A stretch of 64,000 nt of DNA from Streptomyces daqingensis (GTDB lineage: Bacteria; Actinomycetota; Actinomycetes; Streptomycetales; Streptomycetaceae): NCBI RefSeq assembly GCF_014645895.1, contig NZ_BMMP01000014.1, positions 124,001 through 188,000 of the forward strand, written 5' to 3'. The notes beneath the pieces were generated by a model that was given only the letters and a program-made list of their open reading frames with translations, did no database searches and was not told the origin of the DNA. This document shows positions 15,876 to 25,018 of the stretch, one piece after another. Made by a program: the position numbers and the translations under genes. Each line of letters begins with the position of its first letter. The stretch's first letter is position 1.

Positions 15876-17237
15876 ATGACTGACATGTCGCAGAACGAGC
15901 AGCCATCCCGTCACGGCTTCCTGCGTCTGGTCGGCGGAAGCGTGCAGGAGAGCTGGAGCAGGCTGCGGCGGCGCTGCGCCTCCGCGGCGGAGCCGCCGCG
16001 GAGCGGCGCCGGCGGCGTGGAACCACCGGCGGGGGCCGGGGCGACGTCGCTGTGGCTGATGCGCACGACGGTGCACGAGGAGCCAGGGGCGCTCGCCGAA
16101 CTGTGCACCGCACTGGCGCGCGGACGCATCGACATCGTCTCGCTGCAGACCTTCCCGCTGGGACCGCGGCCGGCGGACTCCTCCACCGCAGCGGATACTC
16201 CGTCCCCGTCCGGGGGCCGGCTCGACGCGGACGCCGGGCACTTGCCGGAGCAGAGCATCGACGAGTTCGTGCTGCGCGCTCCCCGCGAGGTCGAGGCGGC
16301 GGAGCTGCACCGGCTGATCGAGGCGGCGGGCGGGCGCCACACATGGGCGGAGCGCGCCGACGAGGATTCCCTCGTCGACATCCCGACCCGTGTCCTGCAG
16401 CTCGCCACCCGCACCGCCCTGGACACGGCCGAACTGCCGCTCGTCCTGCGGCAGTTGCTCGGCAGATGCACCATCCGCTCGGTTCCGCGCGTCTCACCGT
16501 CCGGCCGCAGGACCGATCCGGAGGTGCTGGACGTGCCTCCGGAGGGCCGCTGGGAGGGGACCGTGCTGCGGCTGCGGGACCCGGCAGGAGGGGTCCTCGT
16601 CATCGAACGGCCGCAACTGCCCTTCGCGCCCAGTGAGTTCGCTCGCGCACGCGCGCTCGTCGAGCTGGACCGGCAGCTGGGCGCCGGGAAACGGGTGCCG
16701 CACTCCCCGGACAGCGTCACTCTCTCCGGAGGGCCGTCCGTCACGGTGCGCCGTGCCGACACCCGGGACGTCGACGCGGCGCTCGCCCTGCACGGGCGCT
16801 GCTCCCGGGAGACGCTCTCCAAGCGCTACCACGGGCCCGTCGCCGACGCCGACTCCTTCCTCACGCATCTGCTCTCCCCCCGTTTCGGCCGCTCCCTGGC
16901 GGTGGAGACCGCACCGGGGGAGTTCGCCGCGCTCGGCCACCTGCTGTGGGACGGCGAGGAGACCGAGGTCGCCCTCCTCGTCGAGGACGCCTGGCAGCAC
17001 CGCGGCCTCGGCGGCGAACTGCTGCGCCGTCTCGTCGAGATGGCGCTGGAGGACGGCGCGGGCAGCGTGTACGCCGTCACCCAGGCGTCCAACACGGCCA
17101 TGGTCGCGGCGATGCGCGGCCTCGGTCTGCCGCTGGACTACCAGATCGAGGAGGGCACGCTGGTCGTCACGGCGCAGCTGTCGGGTGCAGCTCCCGCTGT
17201 ACGGGCTCTCTCGTGCGCCCCGTCGGTTTCGGACTGA
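15876..17237 (+). CDS. ACT-like domain plus GNAT N-acetyltransferase fusion
   Basis: A 453-aa two-domain protein. Residues about 55-120 resemble an ACT domain (TTVHEEPGALAELCTALARG then IDIVSLQTFPL), the small ligand-binding fold used to sense amino acids. Residues about 285-430 are a GNAT acetyltransferase, with VTVRRADTRDVDAALALHGR, the acetyl-CoA loop in QHRGLGGELLRRLVEMALED and AMVAAMRGLGLPLDYQ. The middle part has no clear assignment. This matches the idea of an amino-acid-regulated protein acetyltransferase, as known from actinobacteria. I used ATG 15876; TTG 15840 is possible. Its last 71 bases overlap the convergent PLP-enzyme gene. Confidence 0.82.
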   Translation: MTDMSQNEQPSRHGFLRLVGGSVQESWSRLRRRCASAAEPPRSGAGGVEPPAGAGATSLWLMRTTVHEEPGALAELCTALARGRIDIVSLQTFPLGPRPADSSTAADTPSPSGGRLDADAGHLPEQSIDEFVLRAPREVEAAELHRLIEAAGGRHTWAERADEDSLVDIPTRVLQLATRTALDTAELPLVLRQLLGRCTIRSVPRVSPSGRRTDPEVLDVPPEGRWEGTVLRLRDPAGGVLVIERPQLPFAPSEFARARALVELDRQLGAGKRVPHSPDSVTLSGGPSVTVRRADTRDVDAALALHGRCSRETLSKRYHGPVADADSFLTHLLSPRFGRSLAVETAPGEFAALGHLLWDGEETEVALLVEDAWQHRGLGGELLRRLVEMALEDGAGSVYAVTQASNTAMVAAMRGLGLPLDYQIEEGTLVVTAQLSGAAPAVRALSCAPSVSD

Positions 17238-18411
17238 CCCCCAGAGCACGGTCCAGGTCCTGCCACAGGTCCTCGACGTCCTCCAGACCGACCGACATGC
17301 GCAGCAGCTTCTCGCTGATCCCGGCGCTGTGCCGGTCGCCCTCGGCGACGATGCGGTGGCTGATCGACGCGGGGTGCTGGATGAGGGTGTCGACGGAGCC
17401 GAGGCTGACCGCCGGGGTGATCAGCCGCACCCCGGCCGTGACGGCGTGCGGGTCGCCCTCCACCTCGAAGGCGACCATCGCCCCGCCGAGCCGCGGGTAG
17501 TGCACGCGGGCGATCCGGGGGTCCGCCCCCAGCCGCCCGGCGAGCTCGGCCGCGGTGCGGGACTGCGCCCGTACGCGCACCGGCAGCGTGGACAGCCCGC
17601 GCAGCAGCAGGTATCCGGCGAGCGGGTGCAGTACGCCGCCCGTCGCGAAGCGCACCTGCCGCAGCCGGCAGGCGAACTCCTCGTCGCAGGCCACGATCCC
17701 GCCCAGTACGTCGCCGTGGCCGCCCAGATACTTTGTGGCGCTGTGCAGGACCAGGCGCGCCCCCGATTCGTGCGGGCGCTGCAGGACGGGAGTGGCGAAG
17801 GTGTTGTCCGCCAGCAGCGGCACCGAACCGCACGAGCGGGCGAGGGCGGCGAGGTCGACCTCCGCGAGTGTGGGGTTCGCGGGGCTCTCGACCATCACGA
17901 GTCCGGTGTCGGGCCGGATCGCCGCCTCGACGCCGGCCGGGTCGGTCCAGGTGACCTCGGTGCCCAGCAGCCCGCTCTCCAGCAGATGGTCGCTGCACCC
18001 GTACAGCGGGCGCACGGCGACGACGTGACGCAGCCCCTCGGCGGCCCGGACCAGCAGCGTGGCGGTGAGCGCGGCCATACCACTGGCGAACGCCACCGCG
18101 GACTCCGTCCCTTCGAGCCGTGCGAGGGCGTCCTCGAAGCGCGCGACCGTCGGGTTGTCCAGCCGCGCGTACACCGGCGGGCCGTCGGGCCGTGCGCCGC
18201 CCGAGGCGAACTCGTCGATGCGTGCCGCCTCGGCACGGGTGTCGGGTGCGGGGTAGGTGGTCGACAGATCCAGCGGGACCGCGTGCACGCCGAGGGCCGC
18301 GAGGTCGTCCCGTCCGGCGTGGACGGCCTCGGTCGCCTGAGCGCGCGGGTACGGGGCGGCGGCCGGCGCGCTCGAGGGGGCCGGCGGGGCGCTGGTCTGC
18401 GTGTTCTCCAT
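17167..18411 (-). CDS. Trans-sulfuration family PLP enzyme (cystathionine gamma-lyase/methionine gamma-lyase type)
   Basis: A 414-aa Cys/Met-metabolism PLP-dependent enzyme. YARLDNPTVARFEDALARLE and AFASGMAALTATLL are the N-terminal landmarks, MVESPANPTL and LADNTFATPV follow, and the PLP Lys is in LHSATKYLGGHGDVLGG. The C-terminal domain ends with SVGLEDVEDLWQDLDRAL. It should act on cystathionine, methionine or a related substrate; the exact reaction is uncertain. ATG 18411 has AGGA upstream. It is divergent from an Lrp-type regulator, 59 bases away, a standard arrangement in Streptomyces. Its 3-prime end overlaps the ACT-GNAT gene by 71 bases on the opposite strand. Confidence 0.92.
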   Translation of the reverse strand: MENTQTSAPPAPSSAPAAAPYPRAQATEAVHAGRDDLAALGVHAVPLDLSTTYPAPDTRAEAARIDEFASGGARPDGPPVYARLDNPTVARFEDALARLEGTESAVAFASGMAALTATLLVRAAEGLRHVVAVRPLYGCSDHLLESGLLGTEVTWTDPAGVEAAIRPDTGLVMVESPANPTLAEVDLAALARSCGSVPLLADNTFATPVLQRPHESGARLVLHSATKYLGGHGDVLGGIVACDEEFACRLRQVRFATGGVLHPLAGYLLLRGLSTLPVRVRAQSRTAAELAGRLGADPRIARVHYPRLGGAMVAFEVEGDPHAVTAGVRLITPAVSLGSVDTLIQHPASISHRIVAEGDRHSAGISEKLLRMSVGLEDVEDLWQDLDRALGVSPKPTGRTREPVQRELHPTAAP

Positions 18412-18470
18412 GCGCGCATCCTGAACAACTGCCGGACTGCGGGGTGGAACGACCGTGCTACGTTCGCCAG

Positions 18471-18944
18471 ATGAACGATTCTGTCGCACTGGATCCGGTC
18501 GACCTGGAGCTCCTCCGTCTCCTGCAGAACGACGCCCGGATGACGTACCGCGACCTGTCCGCCGCCGTGGGCGTCGCGCCGTCGACCTGCCTGGACCGGG
18601 TGACGCGGCTGCGCCGCAGCGGCGTCATCCTCGGCCAGGAGCTGCGCCTCGACGCGTCGCGGCTGGGCCGTCCGCTGCAGGCGCTGCTGTCGGTGCAGGT
18701 CCGGCCGCACCGGCGCGAGCTGGTCGGCCCCTTCGTGGAACGCATCCGCGCCCTCCCGGAGTCGCGCGCGCTGTTCCATCTGGCGGGCCCCGAGGACTAC
18801 TTGGTCCACGTGGCGGTGACCGGCACGTCGGATCTGCAGCGGCTCGTGCTGGACGAGTTCACCTCGCGCAAGGAAGTCGCCCGTGTGGAGACCCGGTTGA
18901 TCTTCCAGCGCTGGGAGTGCGGTCCGCTGCTGCCGCCGGGCTGA
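18471..18944 (+). CDS. Lrp/AsnC family transcriptional regulator
   Basis: A 157-aa regulator. The N-terminal helix-turn-helix is LDPVDLELLRLLQNDARMTY through VAPSTCLDRVTRLRRSGVI, and the C-terminal RAM/AsnC domain has LFHLAGPEDYLVHVAVTGTS. These proteins form octamers that respond to amino acids. It sits back to back with the PLP lyase gene (59-base shared region), so it very likely controls that gene in response to a sulfur or other amino acid. The start at 18471 places the helix-turn-helix at the usual distance. Confidence 0.95.
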   Translation: MNDSVALDPVDLELLRLLQNDARMTYRDLSAAVGVAPSTCLDRVTRLRRSGVILGQELRLDASRLGRPLQALLSVQVRPHRRELVGPFVERIRALPESRALFHLAGPEDYLVHVAVTGTSDLQRLVLDEFTSRKEVARVETRLIFQRWECGPLLPPG

Positions 18945-18985
18945 TGTTGATGACGGCGGGGGCCCGCACGTACGAGGATGGATCC

Positions 18986-20701
18986 ATGTCCGATGCCAAG
19001 AACCCCACCCCCCTCCCGCGGCAGGTCGCCGACTCCTACGTCGACGCCCTCGTCGAACTCGACCCGATCACCGGCAGCTACCTCGGCGTGCCCGAGAGCC
19101 ACAGCCGGCTGCCCGACTTCTCCCCCGCCGGTCAGGAGGCCCTCGCCGATCTGAGCCGCATGACCCTGCGCAAGCTCTCCGAGGCCGAGGAGCAGCAGGG
19201 CGCCTCCGACCCCGCTGAGCGGCGCTGCGCGCGGCTGCTCCGCGAGAGGCTGACGGCCGAACTGGCCGTGCACGACGCCCAGGAGGGCCTCCGGGCGGTC
19301 AGCAACATCCACTCGCCCGTCCACTCCGTGCGGGGCATCTTCACCGTGATGCCCTCCGAGACCCTCGAAGACTGGACGGCCGTGGCGCAGCGGCTGCGCG
19401 CCGTCCCCGAGGCGCTGGAGGGCTACCGCGAGTCGCTGGCCGCCGGGCTGGAGAAGGGGCTGCACGCGGGGCCGCGCCAGGTCTCCACCGTCCTGACGCA
19501 GCTGGATGAGTGGGTCGGCGACGGCGACGGCGACGGCGAAGGAGGGGACGGGCGAGGCTGGTTCTCGGCCTTCGCCGCCGAGGGTCCCGAGTCGCTGCGC
19601 GACGTGCTCGACGCAGCGGCGGCGGAGGCCACCGGCGCCGTCGCCCGACTGCGCGACTGGCTGCGCGACGTGTACGCACCCGGGGTCGAGGGTGCGGCGG
19701 AGATCGTCGGACGTGAGCGCTACGCGCTCTGGTCCCGCTACTGGAACGGGACCGACCTCGACCTCGACGAGGCGTACGCCTATGGCTGGTCCGAATTCCA
19801 CCGGCTGCTGGCCGAGATGCGCACGGAGGCGGAGAAGATCCTGCCCGGCGCCTCCACGCCGTGGGACGCGCTGCGCCACCTCGACACCGAGGGGGAGGCC
19901 GTCGAAGGCGTCGACGAAGTACGGGACTGGCTGCAGGGGTTGATGGACGAGGCCGTCGAGAAGCTGGACGGCACGCACTTCGAACTCGCCGGGCCGGTCA
20001 AGCGCGTCGAGTCGCGGATCGCGCCGCCCGGCGGTGCGGCGGCCCCCTACTACACGCAGCCGTCGCTGGACTTCTCCAGGCCGGGGCGCACCTGGCTCCC
20101 GACGATGGGCGAGACCCGCTTCCCCGTCTACGACCTCGTCTCGACGTGGTACCACGAGGGCGTTCCGGGGCACCATCTGCAGCTCGCGCAGTGGGTGTAC
20201 GTCGCGGACGAACTGTCCCGGTACCAGACCACGGTGGGCATGGTCAGCGCCAACGCCGAGGGGTGGGCGCTGTACGCCGAGCGGCTCATGGACGAACTCG
20301 GCTTCCTGGTCAACGCCGAGCAGCGGCTGGGCTACCTCGACGCGCAGATGATGCGGGCGGCGCGGGTGATCGTCGACATCGGCATGCACCTGGAGCTGCG
20401 GATCCCGGACGACTCGCCGTTCCACCCGGGCGAGCGGTGGACGCCGGAGCTCGCGCAGGAGTTCTTCGGCATGCACAGCGGCCGCCCGGCCGACTTCGTG
20501 GAGAGCGAGCTGGTGCGCTACCTGGGCATGCCGGGCCAGGCGATCGGCTACAAGCTGGGCGAACGCGCCTGGCTCAAGGGCCGCGAGGCCGCCCGCGAGG
20601 CGCACGGCGACGACTTCGACCTGAAGAAGTGGCACATGGCGGCGCTGTCCCAGGGCTCGCTCGGTCTCGACGACCTCGTCACCGAGCTCTCCGCTCTCTG
20701 A
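18986..20701 (+). CDS. DUF885 family metallohydrolase
   Basis: A 571-aa soluble protein of the DUF885 family, which is related to M3-like zinc peptidases. The key motif WYHEGVPGHHLQLAQW (residues about 388-403) provides the HExxxGHH-type ligands, and NAEGWALYAERLMDELGF and FFGMHSGRPADFVESELVRY are further family landmarks. The N-terminus lacks a signal peptide. ATG 18986 has GAGGA upstream. A short Gly/Asp-rich stretch (GDGDGDGEGGDG, about residues 175-186) is encoded by a GGCGAC repeat. The substrate is not established for this subgroup. It follows the Lrp gene by 41 bases. Confidence 0.9.
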   Translation: MSDAKNPTPLPRQVADSYVDALVELDPITGSYLGVPESHSRLPDFSPAGQEALADLSRMTLRKLSEAEEQQGASDPAERRCARLLRERLTAELAVHDAQEGLRAVSNIHSPVHSVRGIFTVMPSETLEDWTAVAQRLRAVPEALEGYRESLAAGLEKGLHAGPRQVSTVLTQLDEWVGDGDGDGEGGDGRGWFSAFAAEGPESLRDVLDAAAAEATGAVARLRDWLRDVYAPGVEGAAEIVGRERYALWSRYWNGTDLDLDEAYAYGWSEFHRLLAEMRTEAEKILPGASTPWDALRHLDTEGEAVEGVDEVRDWLQGLMDEAVEKLDGTHFELAGPVKRVESRIAPPGGAAAPYYTQPSLDFSRPGRTWLPTMGETRFPVYDLVSTWYHEGVPGHHLQLAQWVYVADELSRYQTTVGMVSANAEGWALYAERLMDELGFLVNAEQRLGYLDAQMMRAARVIVDIGMHLELRIPDDSPFHPGERWTPELAQEFFGMHSGRPADFVESELVRYLGMPGQAIGYKLGERAWLKGREAAREAHGDDFDLKKWHMAALSQGSLGLDDLVTELSAL

Positions 20702-20794
20702 GCGGCGGCCTCCGCCGGACAGTGAGCCGCCGCGGCGCGCCGAGGCGTCGCACACCGGTCGCGGACGGAGGGGGCGCGGTTCGTGACGCCATGT

Positions 20795-20828
20795 CGACGG
20801 GTCGACTTCTCGAGAAGTCGGCCCGTCG
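20795..20828. terminator. Strong bidirectional hairpin between convergent genes
   Basis: The centre is a perfect 18-base palindrome, CGACTTCTCGAGAAGTCG (20803-20820). Pairing continues outward through CGACGGG/CCCGTCG with a single T-G wobble, giving arms of 17 bases with no loop bases besides the central turn. It lies between the 3-prime ends of the DUF885 and SDR genes, which fits a shared factor-independent terminator. Confidence 0.7.
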
Positions 20829-20888
20829 GCTCGTCGTCACAGCCGTGGCGATGCCGCGGTGGCGCTATGGCGGTTCACGCTGCCCGGC

Positions 20889-21755
20889 TCAACGGCCGAA
20901 GCCGTTCTCGGAGTTGACGACCTCACCGGTGATCCAGCTCGCCTCGTCCGTGGTGAGCCAGGAGACCAGCCTGGCCGGCACGTCCGGGGTCGCCCACTGC
21001 CCACCGGGGAAGAGCGCGGCGACTCTGTCGTAGTCGGCCCCGGTGCGGTAACCGGTGTCCACCGGGCCGGGGTTGACCGCGTTGACCGTGATTCTGGGGG
21101 CCAGCGCCGTGGCAAGCGTGCGCACCGACGACGCCAGCGCGCCCTTCGCGAGGGCGTAGCACAGCTCGCCGGGCATTCCGCCCCTGACGTCCTGACCGGA
21201 GGTCATCGTCACCACCCGTCCTGTGGGGGCGTCCTCGCCGCGGTGCTGCGCGGCGAAAGCCTGCACCAGCAGGATCACCGAGCGGGTGTTGACGGCCCAG
21301 TGGGCGTCGAGCATGGCGGCGTCGACGGACTCGAGCGGCCCGTCGCTGCCGCTGAGCGCGTGGTTGCAGACGAGGGCGTCGAGCCGGGGCGCGGCGAGCG
21401 CGCCGGTCGCCTCCTCGACCAGCCGGGCCGGGGCGCCGGGCTCGGTCAGGTCGGCGGGGCCGTGGGCGACGAGTGCTCCGGCGGTCGCCGTCTCCTGGAC
21501 GCTGCGGACGAGCGCCTCCGGCCCGTCGGGGTCGGAACCCCAGGGCTGCGCGTCGTCGTGCGGACGGTGATGGTGCAGGTAGACGGACGCTCCGTAGGCG
21601 GCGAGGCGCCGCGCGACGGCGAAACCGATGCCGGTGCGGCGGCTCGCCCCCGTGACCAGTGCGGTGCGGCCGCGCAGCGGCAGCGCGTCCCTGTACGGGG
21701 CGTTCTCCGCGGGCGGTCCGGGCTGCGTGCCGGGCTGTCGTGAGGTGAAGGTCAT
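20889..21755 (-). CDS. SDR family oxidoreductase with extended cofactor loop
   Basis: A 288-aa short-chain dehydrogenase. The nucleotide motif is TGASRRTGIG, two residues longer between the TG and GIG elements than in classical SDRs, as in a recognised minority branch. CNHAL stands where NNAG normally lies, the catalytic Ser is in TMTSGQD, and YALAK carries Tyr and Lys. The C-terminal WITGEVVNSENGF is normal. ATG 21755 (MTFTSRQ) was chosen because upstream codons show no similarity. It lies 134 bases downstream of sbcC on the same strand. The substrate is unknown. Confidence 0.9.
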   Translation of the reverse strand: MTFTSRQPGTQPGPPAENAPYRDALPLRGRTALVTGASRRTGIGFAVARRLAAYGASVYLHHHRPHDDAQPWGSDPDGPEALVRSVQETATAGALVAHGPADLTEPGAPARLVEEATGALAAPRLDALVCNHALSGSDGPLESVDAAMLDAHWAVNTRSVILLVQAFAAQHRGEDAPTGRVVTMTSGQDVRGGMPGELCYALAKGALASSVRTLATALAPRITVNAVNPGPVDTGYRTGADYDRVAALFPGGQWATPDVPARLVSWLTTDEASWITGEVVNSENGFGR

Positions 21756-21889
21756 GGCCGCCACCCTGACGGCCGGCGGGGCTGCCGTCACATCGATTTC
21801 CGGCTCGCCGCCGGATGCCGGCCCGCCGCCTCGGGCGCACTCCGCCCTCGTGCCCGCGCCCGGCGCCGCGCCCGGTGCCGCGTCCCCCG

Positions 21890-24800
21890 TCAGCCGGCTG
21901 CCGGGGCCGTACGGTGACGCAGCGCCGAACCCTCCCGGGACTTGACGACCTCCAGCTGCACGGGGATGCGCTGGCGCAGGTCGGCGACGTGGCTGACGAT
22001 GCCCACGCAGCGGTCCCTCTCCCGCAGGGAGTCCAGGACGTCGAGGATCTCGTCGAGCGTCTGCTCGTCGAGGCTGCCGAAGCCCTCGTCGATGAAGAGG
22101 GTCTGCAGGCGCGTGCCGCCCGCCTCGTCCGTGACGACGTCCGCGAGGCCGAGCGCCAGGGCGAGACTGGCGGAGAAGGTCTCGCCGCCGGAGAGCGTCG
22201 CGGTGTCGCGCTCCGCGCCGGTCCACGCGTCGACGACGTGCAGGCCCAGACCCGAGCGTCCGCGTCCGCCGGAGCGCTCGTCGGAGTGGACCAGCGTGTA
22301 GCGGCCCGCCGACATCCGCGCCAGACGCGCGCTCGCCGCCGCGGCGACCTGCTCCAGCCTGGCCGCCAGCACGTACGACTCCAGCCGCATCCGGTGCTCG
22401 TTCTCCACCGACGTGCCCGCCGCGAGGCCCGCGAGCCGGGCGATCCGCTCGTACTCGGCACGCAGCGGGGCGAGGCCGCGGGCGTCGGCCAGGGCCTGCC
22501 GGGTGAGTTCGTCCAGCTCGCCGCATCGGGTACGGGCCGCCTCCAGCGTGGCCGAGGCCGCCCGGAGCCGCTGCGTCGCCTCTTCCGTCGCGCGCAGGGC
22601 GGCGCCCGGGTCCGCGGCCGGAAGGGCCGCGGCGGCCGCCAGCCCGGGATCGGCGAGGGCCGAGGCCACCGCTGCCTCGGCAGCCTGCCACTCGTCGGCA
22701 CGCTGCTGGAGAGCCCGCTGCTCCGCCTCGCCGAGCACGGCTGCCGCCGCCTCGTCCGGGCTCCCGAACCCCGCACGCTTCGCGGCCTCGCCGAGCTGGC
22801 CGTCCGCCTCCGCTGCCCGGTCGGCCGCGGCCTGCTCACGGCGGGCCGCCTCCGCGGCCTCCGCCAGCAGGACGGCGCGTCGCCGCAGCAGCGTGGAGCG
22901 CTCGGCCACGCTGGCGGAGCCACCGCGAGCCTTGGTCAACTCGCTTTCCAGAGCGGCACGTTCACGCTGCAGCGCCTCCCGGTGCGAGGTGCGGGCCGCC
23001 GCACGCCGGCCCGCGTCCTGCTGCTGGGCGAGCCGTCCGGAAGCTTCCCGTTCCGCCTGGGCGAGGGCTTCGCGTGCCGCGTGGGCCCCGGCCGCCTCGG
23101 CGTGGGCCGCGGCGTGTTCCTCCTCCAGACCGGCGACGGCGGACGCCAGGGCCGTCGTCTCCTCGTCCTTCGACTCGGCGCGGGCGGCCGCGAGCGCCTC
23201 CCGTACCTCACGGGCCGCCTGCTCCGCCTCCTGGCGGGCCGCCTCCGCCTCGCGGTACGTCCCCAGCGCCGCGTCCTCGGCCGCCTGGTCCACGTGGCCC
23301 GAGCCCGCGCGCGCCGGGTCGGGGTGCTCCGTCGCTCCGCACACCGCGCAGGGGCTGCCGTCCCGCAGGTCCGCCGCGAGTTCCGCGGCGATGCCGCGCA
23401 GCCGCAGATCCTTCAGCCGCAGCCACTCCTCCTGGGCGGCCGCCGCGCGCTCCCGCGCCCGCAGGAGGCTCTCCTCCGCCCCTCGCGCCCGGTCGAGGAG
23501 CACGTCCCGGCGCCTCGCCGCGTCCAGCCGCTGCCGGGCGGGGTCGAGCCGGCCCGCCAGGTTCTCCGCGCGGGCCGCCGCCTCCTGCGCGGAGTCCACC
23601 CGCCGCTGGAGGACGGGACGCTCCCTCTCCCATCCGGCCAGCCACTCCTCCGCCTCCCGCAGCACCTCCTCGTCCGCTCTCGATTCCCTTTCCAGAGCGG
23701 CCAGTTCGGAGTCGATGCCGGTGCGGCGCTCTTCCGCCCGCCGGGCCGCGTCGAGGCCGCCCAGCTCCTGGCGCACCTCCCCGGCGAGGCGGGAGAGGTG
23801 ATCCGGCCCGGCGTCCCTCAGCTCCGCGGGCAGTTGGGCGCGGCTCCGACCCTCGTCCGCCCGCGCCTCGCGGTGCGCCGCCGCGGCCGCGTCCCGCAAC
23901 GCCAGTGCCGGAGCGACGCCCGATGCGGCGCGGGCGCGTTGCAGGCGTTCACGGGTGTGCTCGCGTTCGCCCGCCTGGCCGGCCAGCGCGCGGGCACGCT
24001 CCTGTGCCTCGGCGAACTGCCTCTGCTTTCTGGCGACTTCACGGGTCGCATCGAGGTGCGCCATGGCCTCGGAATGGCGCTCTTCCGCCGCGCCGGCGGC
24101 GATCGAGGCGGCGCAGGCGCGTTCGCGGGCGTGCGTACGGGCCAGCGCGGCCCATTCCAGGACGGCCGCGGCGAGCCCAGGATCGCCGGGGGACGGCTCC
24201 CCGCCGGCGTGGCCCGCGCCGCCGTTCTCGCGTCCGCGCTGATCCGGGACTGCCGTGCGGGCGGATCTGCCGGTGCGGGAAGCGGATCCGCCGCCTCCCA
24301 GCACGCGGCCGGCCGGCGCAAGACCGGCCGGCTCCGCCTCGCTGCCGACGGCCTGCCGCATCCGGTGCAGGAGCCGCAGCAGCGCCTCGTCTCCGGCGCG
24401 CACAGCTTCCTGGGCGTTCCTGCGCATCCGCGCCAGCTCCTCCTCGGCCGCCGCGAAGCGCCCGGTGTCGAAGAGCCTGCCGAGCAGCTTGGCCCGGTCC
24501 TCGGCGCCGGCGCGCAGAAACCGGGCGAAGTCCCCCTGCGGGAGCAGCACGACCTGGCAGAACTGGTCGCGGCTCATGCCCGTCAGCTGGGCGATCTCCT
24601 CGCCGATCTCCTGGTGGGAGCGGCTCAGCGCACGCCACTCCCCCGTATCCGCGTCGTACTCGCGCAGCCATGACTGGGCACGCTCACGGGTGGAGCCGGT
24701 GCCGCGGCGTTTGGGGCGGCTCTGCTCCGGGCGTCTGGTGATCTCCAGGCGCCTGCCGCCGATCGTCAGGTCGAGGACGACCTCGGTGAGGGTGTCGGGG

Positions 24801-25018
24801 GCGGCGTAGTCGCTGCGCAGGGTGCCGCCCGGCTGCTGACGGGCGCCGGGGACGCCGCCGTAGAGGGCGAAGCAGACGGCGTCCAGCACGGATGTCTTGC
24901 CCGCGCCGGTCGCGCCGTGCATCAGGAAGAGGCCGGCGGCGGAGAGCTCGTCGAAGTCCACCGCCGTCTCGCCGGCGAACGGCCCGAAGGCGGTCAGGGT
25001 CAGCCGGTGGAGCCTCAT
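21890..25018 (-). CDS. sbcC: Exonuclease subunit SbcC (Rad50-like SMC ATPase)
   Basis: The ATPase subunit (1042 aa) of the SbcCD nuclease, which processes hairpins and blocked double-strand ends. Walker A is GATGAGKTS at residues about 36-44, followed by the Q-loop region FCQVVLLPQGDFARFLRA. A long Ala/Arg/Glu-rich coiled coil folds at the zinc hook CAVC (Cys 557 and Cys 560). The C-terminal lobe has the signature LSGGETFSASLALALGLAD and Walker B TLFIDEGFGSLDE. The length is typical. The start codon overlaps the stop of sbcD by 4 bases (ATGA), so the two are coupled. It differs from Smc and RecN by the hook motif and partner. Confidence 0.97.
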   Translation of the reverse strand: MRLHRLTLTAFGPFAGETAVDFDELSAAGLFLMHGATGAGKTSVLDAVCFALYGGVPGARQQPGGTLRSDYAAPDTLTEVVLDLTIGGRRLEITRRPEQSRPKRRGTGSTRERAQSWLREYDADTGEWRALSRSHQEIGEEIAQLTGMSRDQFCQVVLLPQGDFARFLRAGAEDRAKLLGRLFDTGRFAAAEEELARMRRNAQEAVRAGDEALLRLLHRMRQAVGSEAEPAGLAPAGRVLGGGGSASRTGRSARTAVPDQRGRENGGAGHAGGEPSPGDPGLAAAVLEWAALARTHARERACAASIAAGAAEERHSEAMAHLDATREVARKQRQFAEAQERARALAGQAGEREHTRERLQRARAASGVAPALALRDAAAAAHREARADEGRSRAQLPAELRDAGPDHLSRLAGEVRQELGGLDAARRAEERRTGIDSELAALERESRADEEVLREAEEWLAGWERERPVLQRRVDSAQEAAARAENLAGRLDPARQRLDAARRRDVLLDRARGAEESLLRARERAAAAQEEWLRLKDLRLRGIAAELAADLRDGSPCAVCGATEHPDPARAGSGHVDQAAEDAALGTYREAEAARQEAEQAAREVREALAAARAESKDEETTALASAVAGLEEEHAAAHAEAAGAHAAREALAQAEREASGRLAQQQDAGRRAAARTSHREALQRERAALESELTKARGGSASVAERSTLLRRRAVLLAEAAEAARREQAAADRAAEADGQLGEAAKRAGFGSPDEAAAAVLGEAEQRALQQRADEWQAAEAAVASALADPGLAAAAALPAADPGAALRATEEATQRLRAASATLEAARTRCGELDELTRQALADARGLAPLRAEYERIARLAGLAAGTSVENEHRMRLESYVLAARLEQVAAAASARLARMSAGRYTLVHSDERSGGRGRSGLGLHVVDAWTGAERDTATLSGGETFSASLALALGLADVVTDEAGGTRLQTLFIDEGFGSLDEQTLDEILDVLDSLRERDRCVGIVSHVADLRQRIPVQLEVVKSREGSALRHRTAPAAG

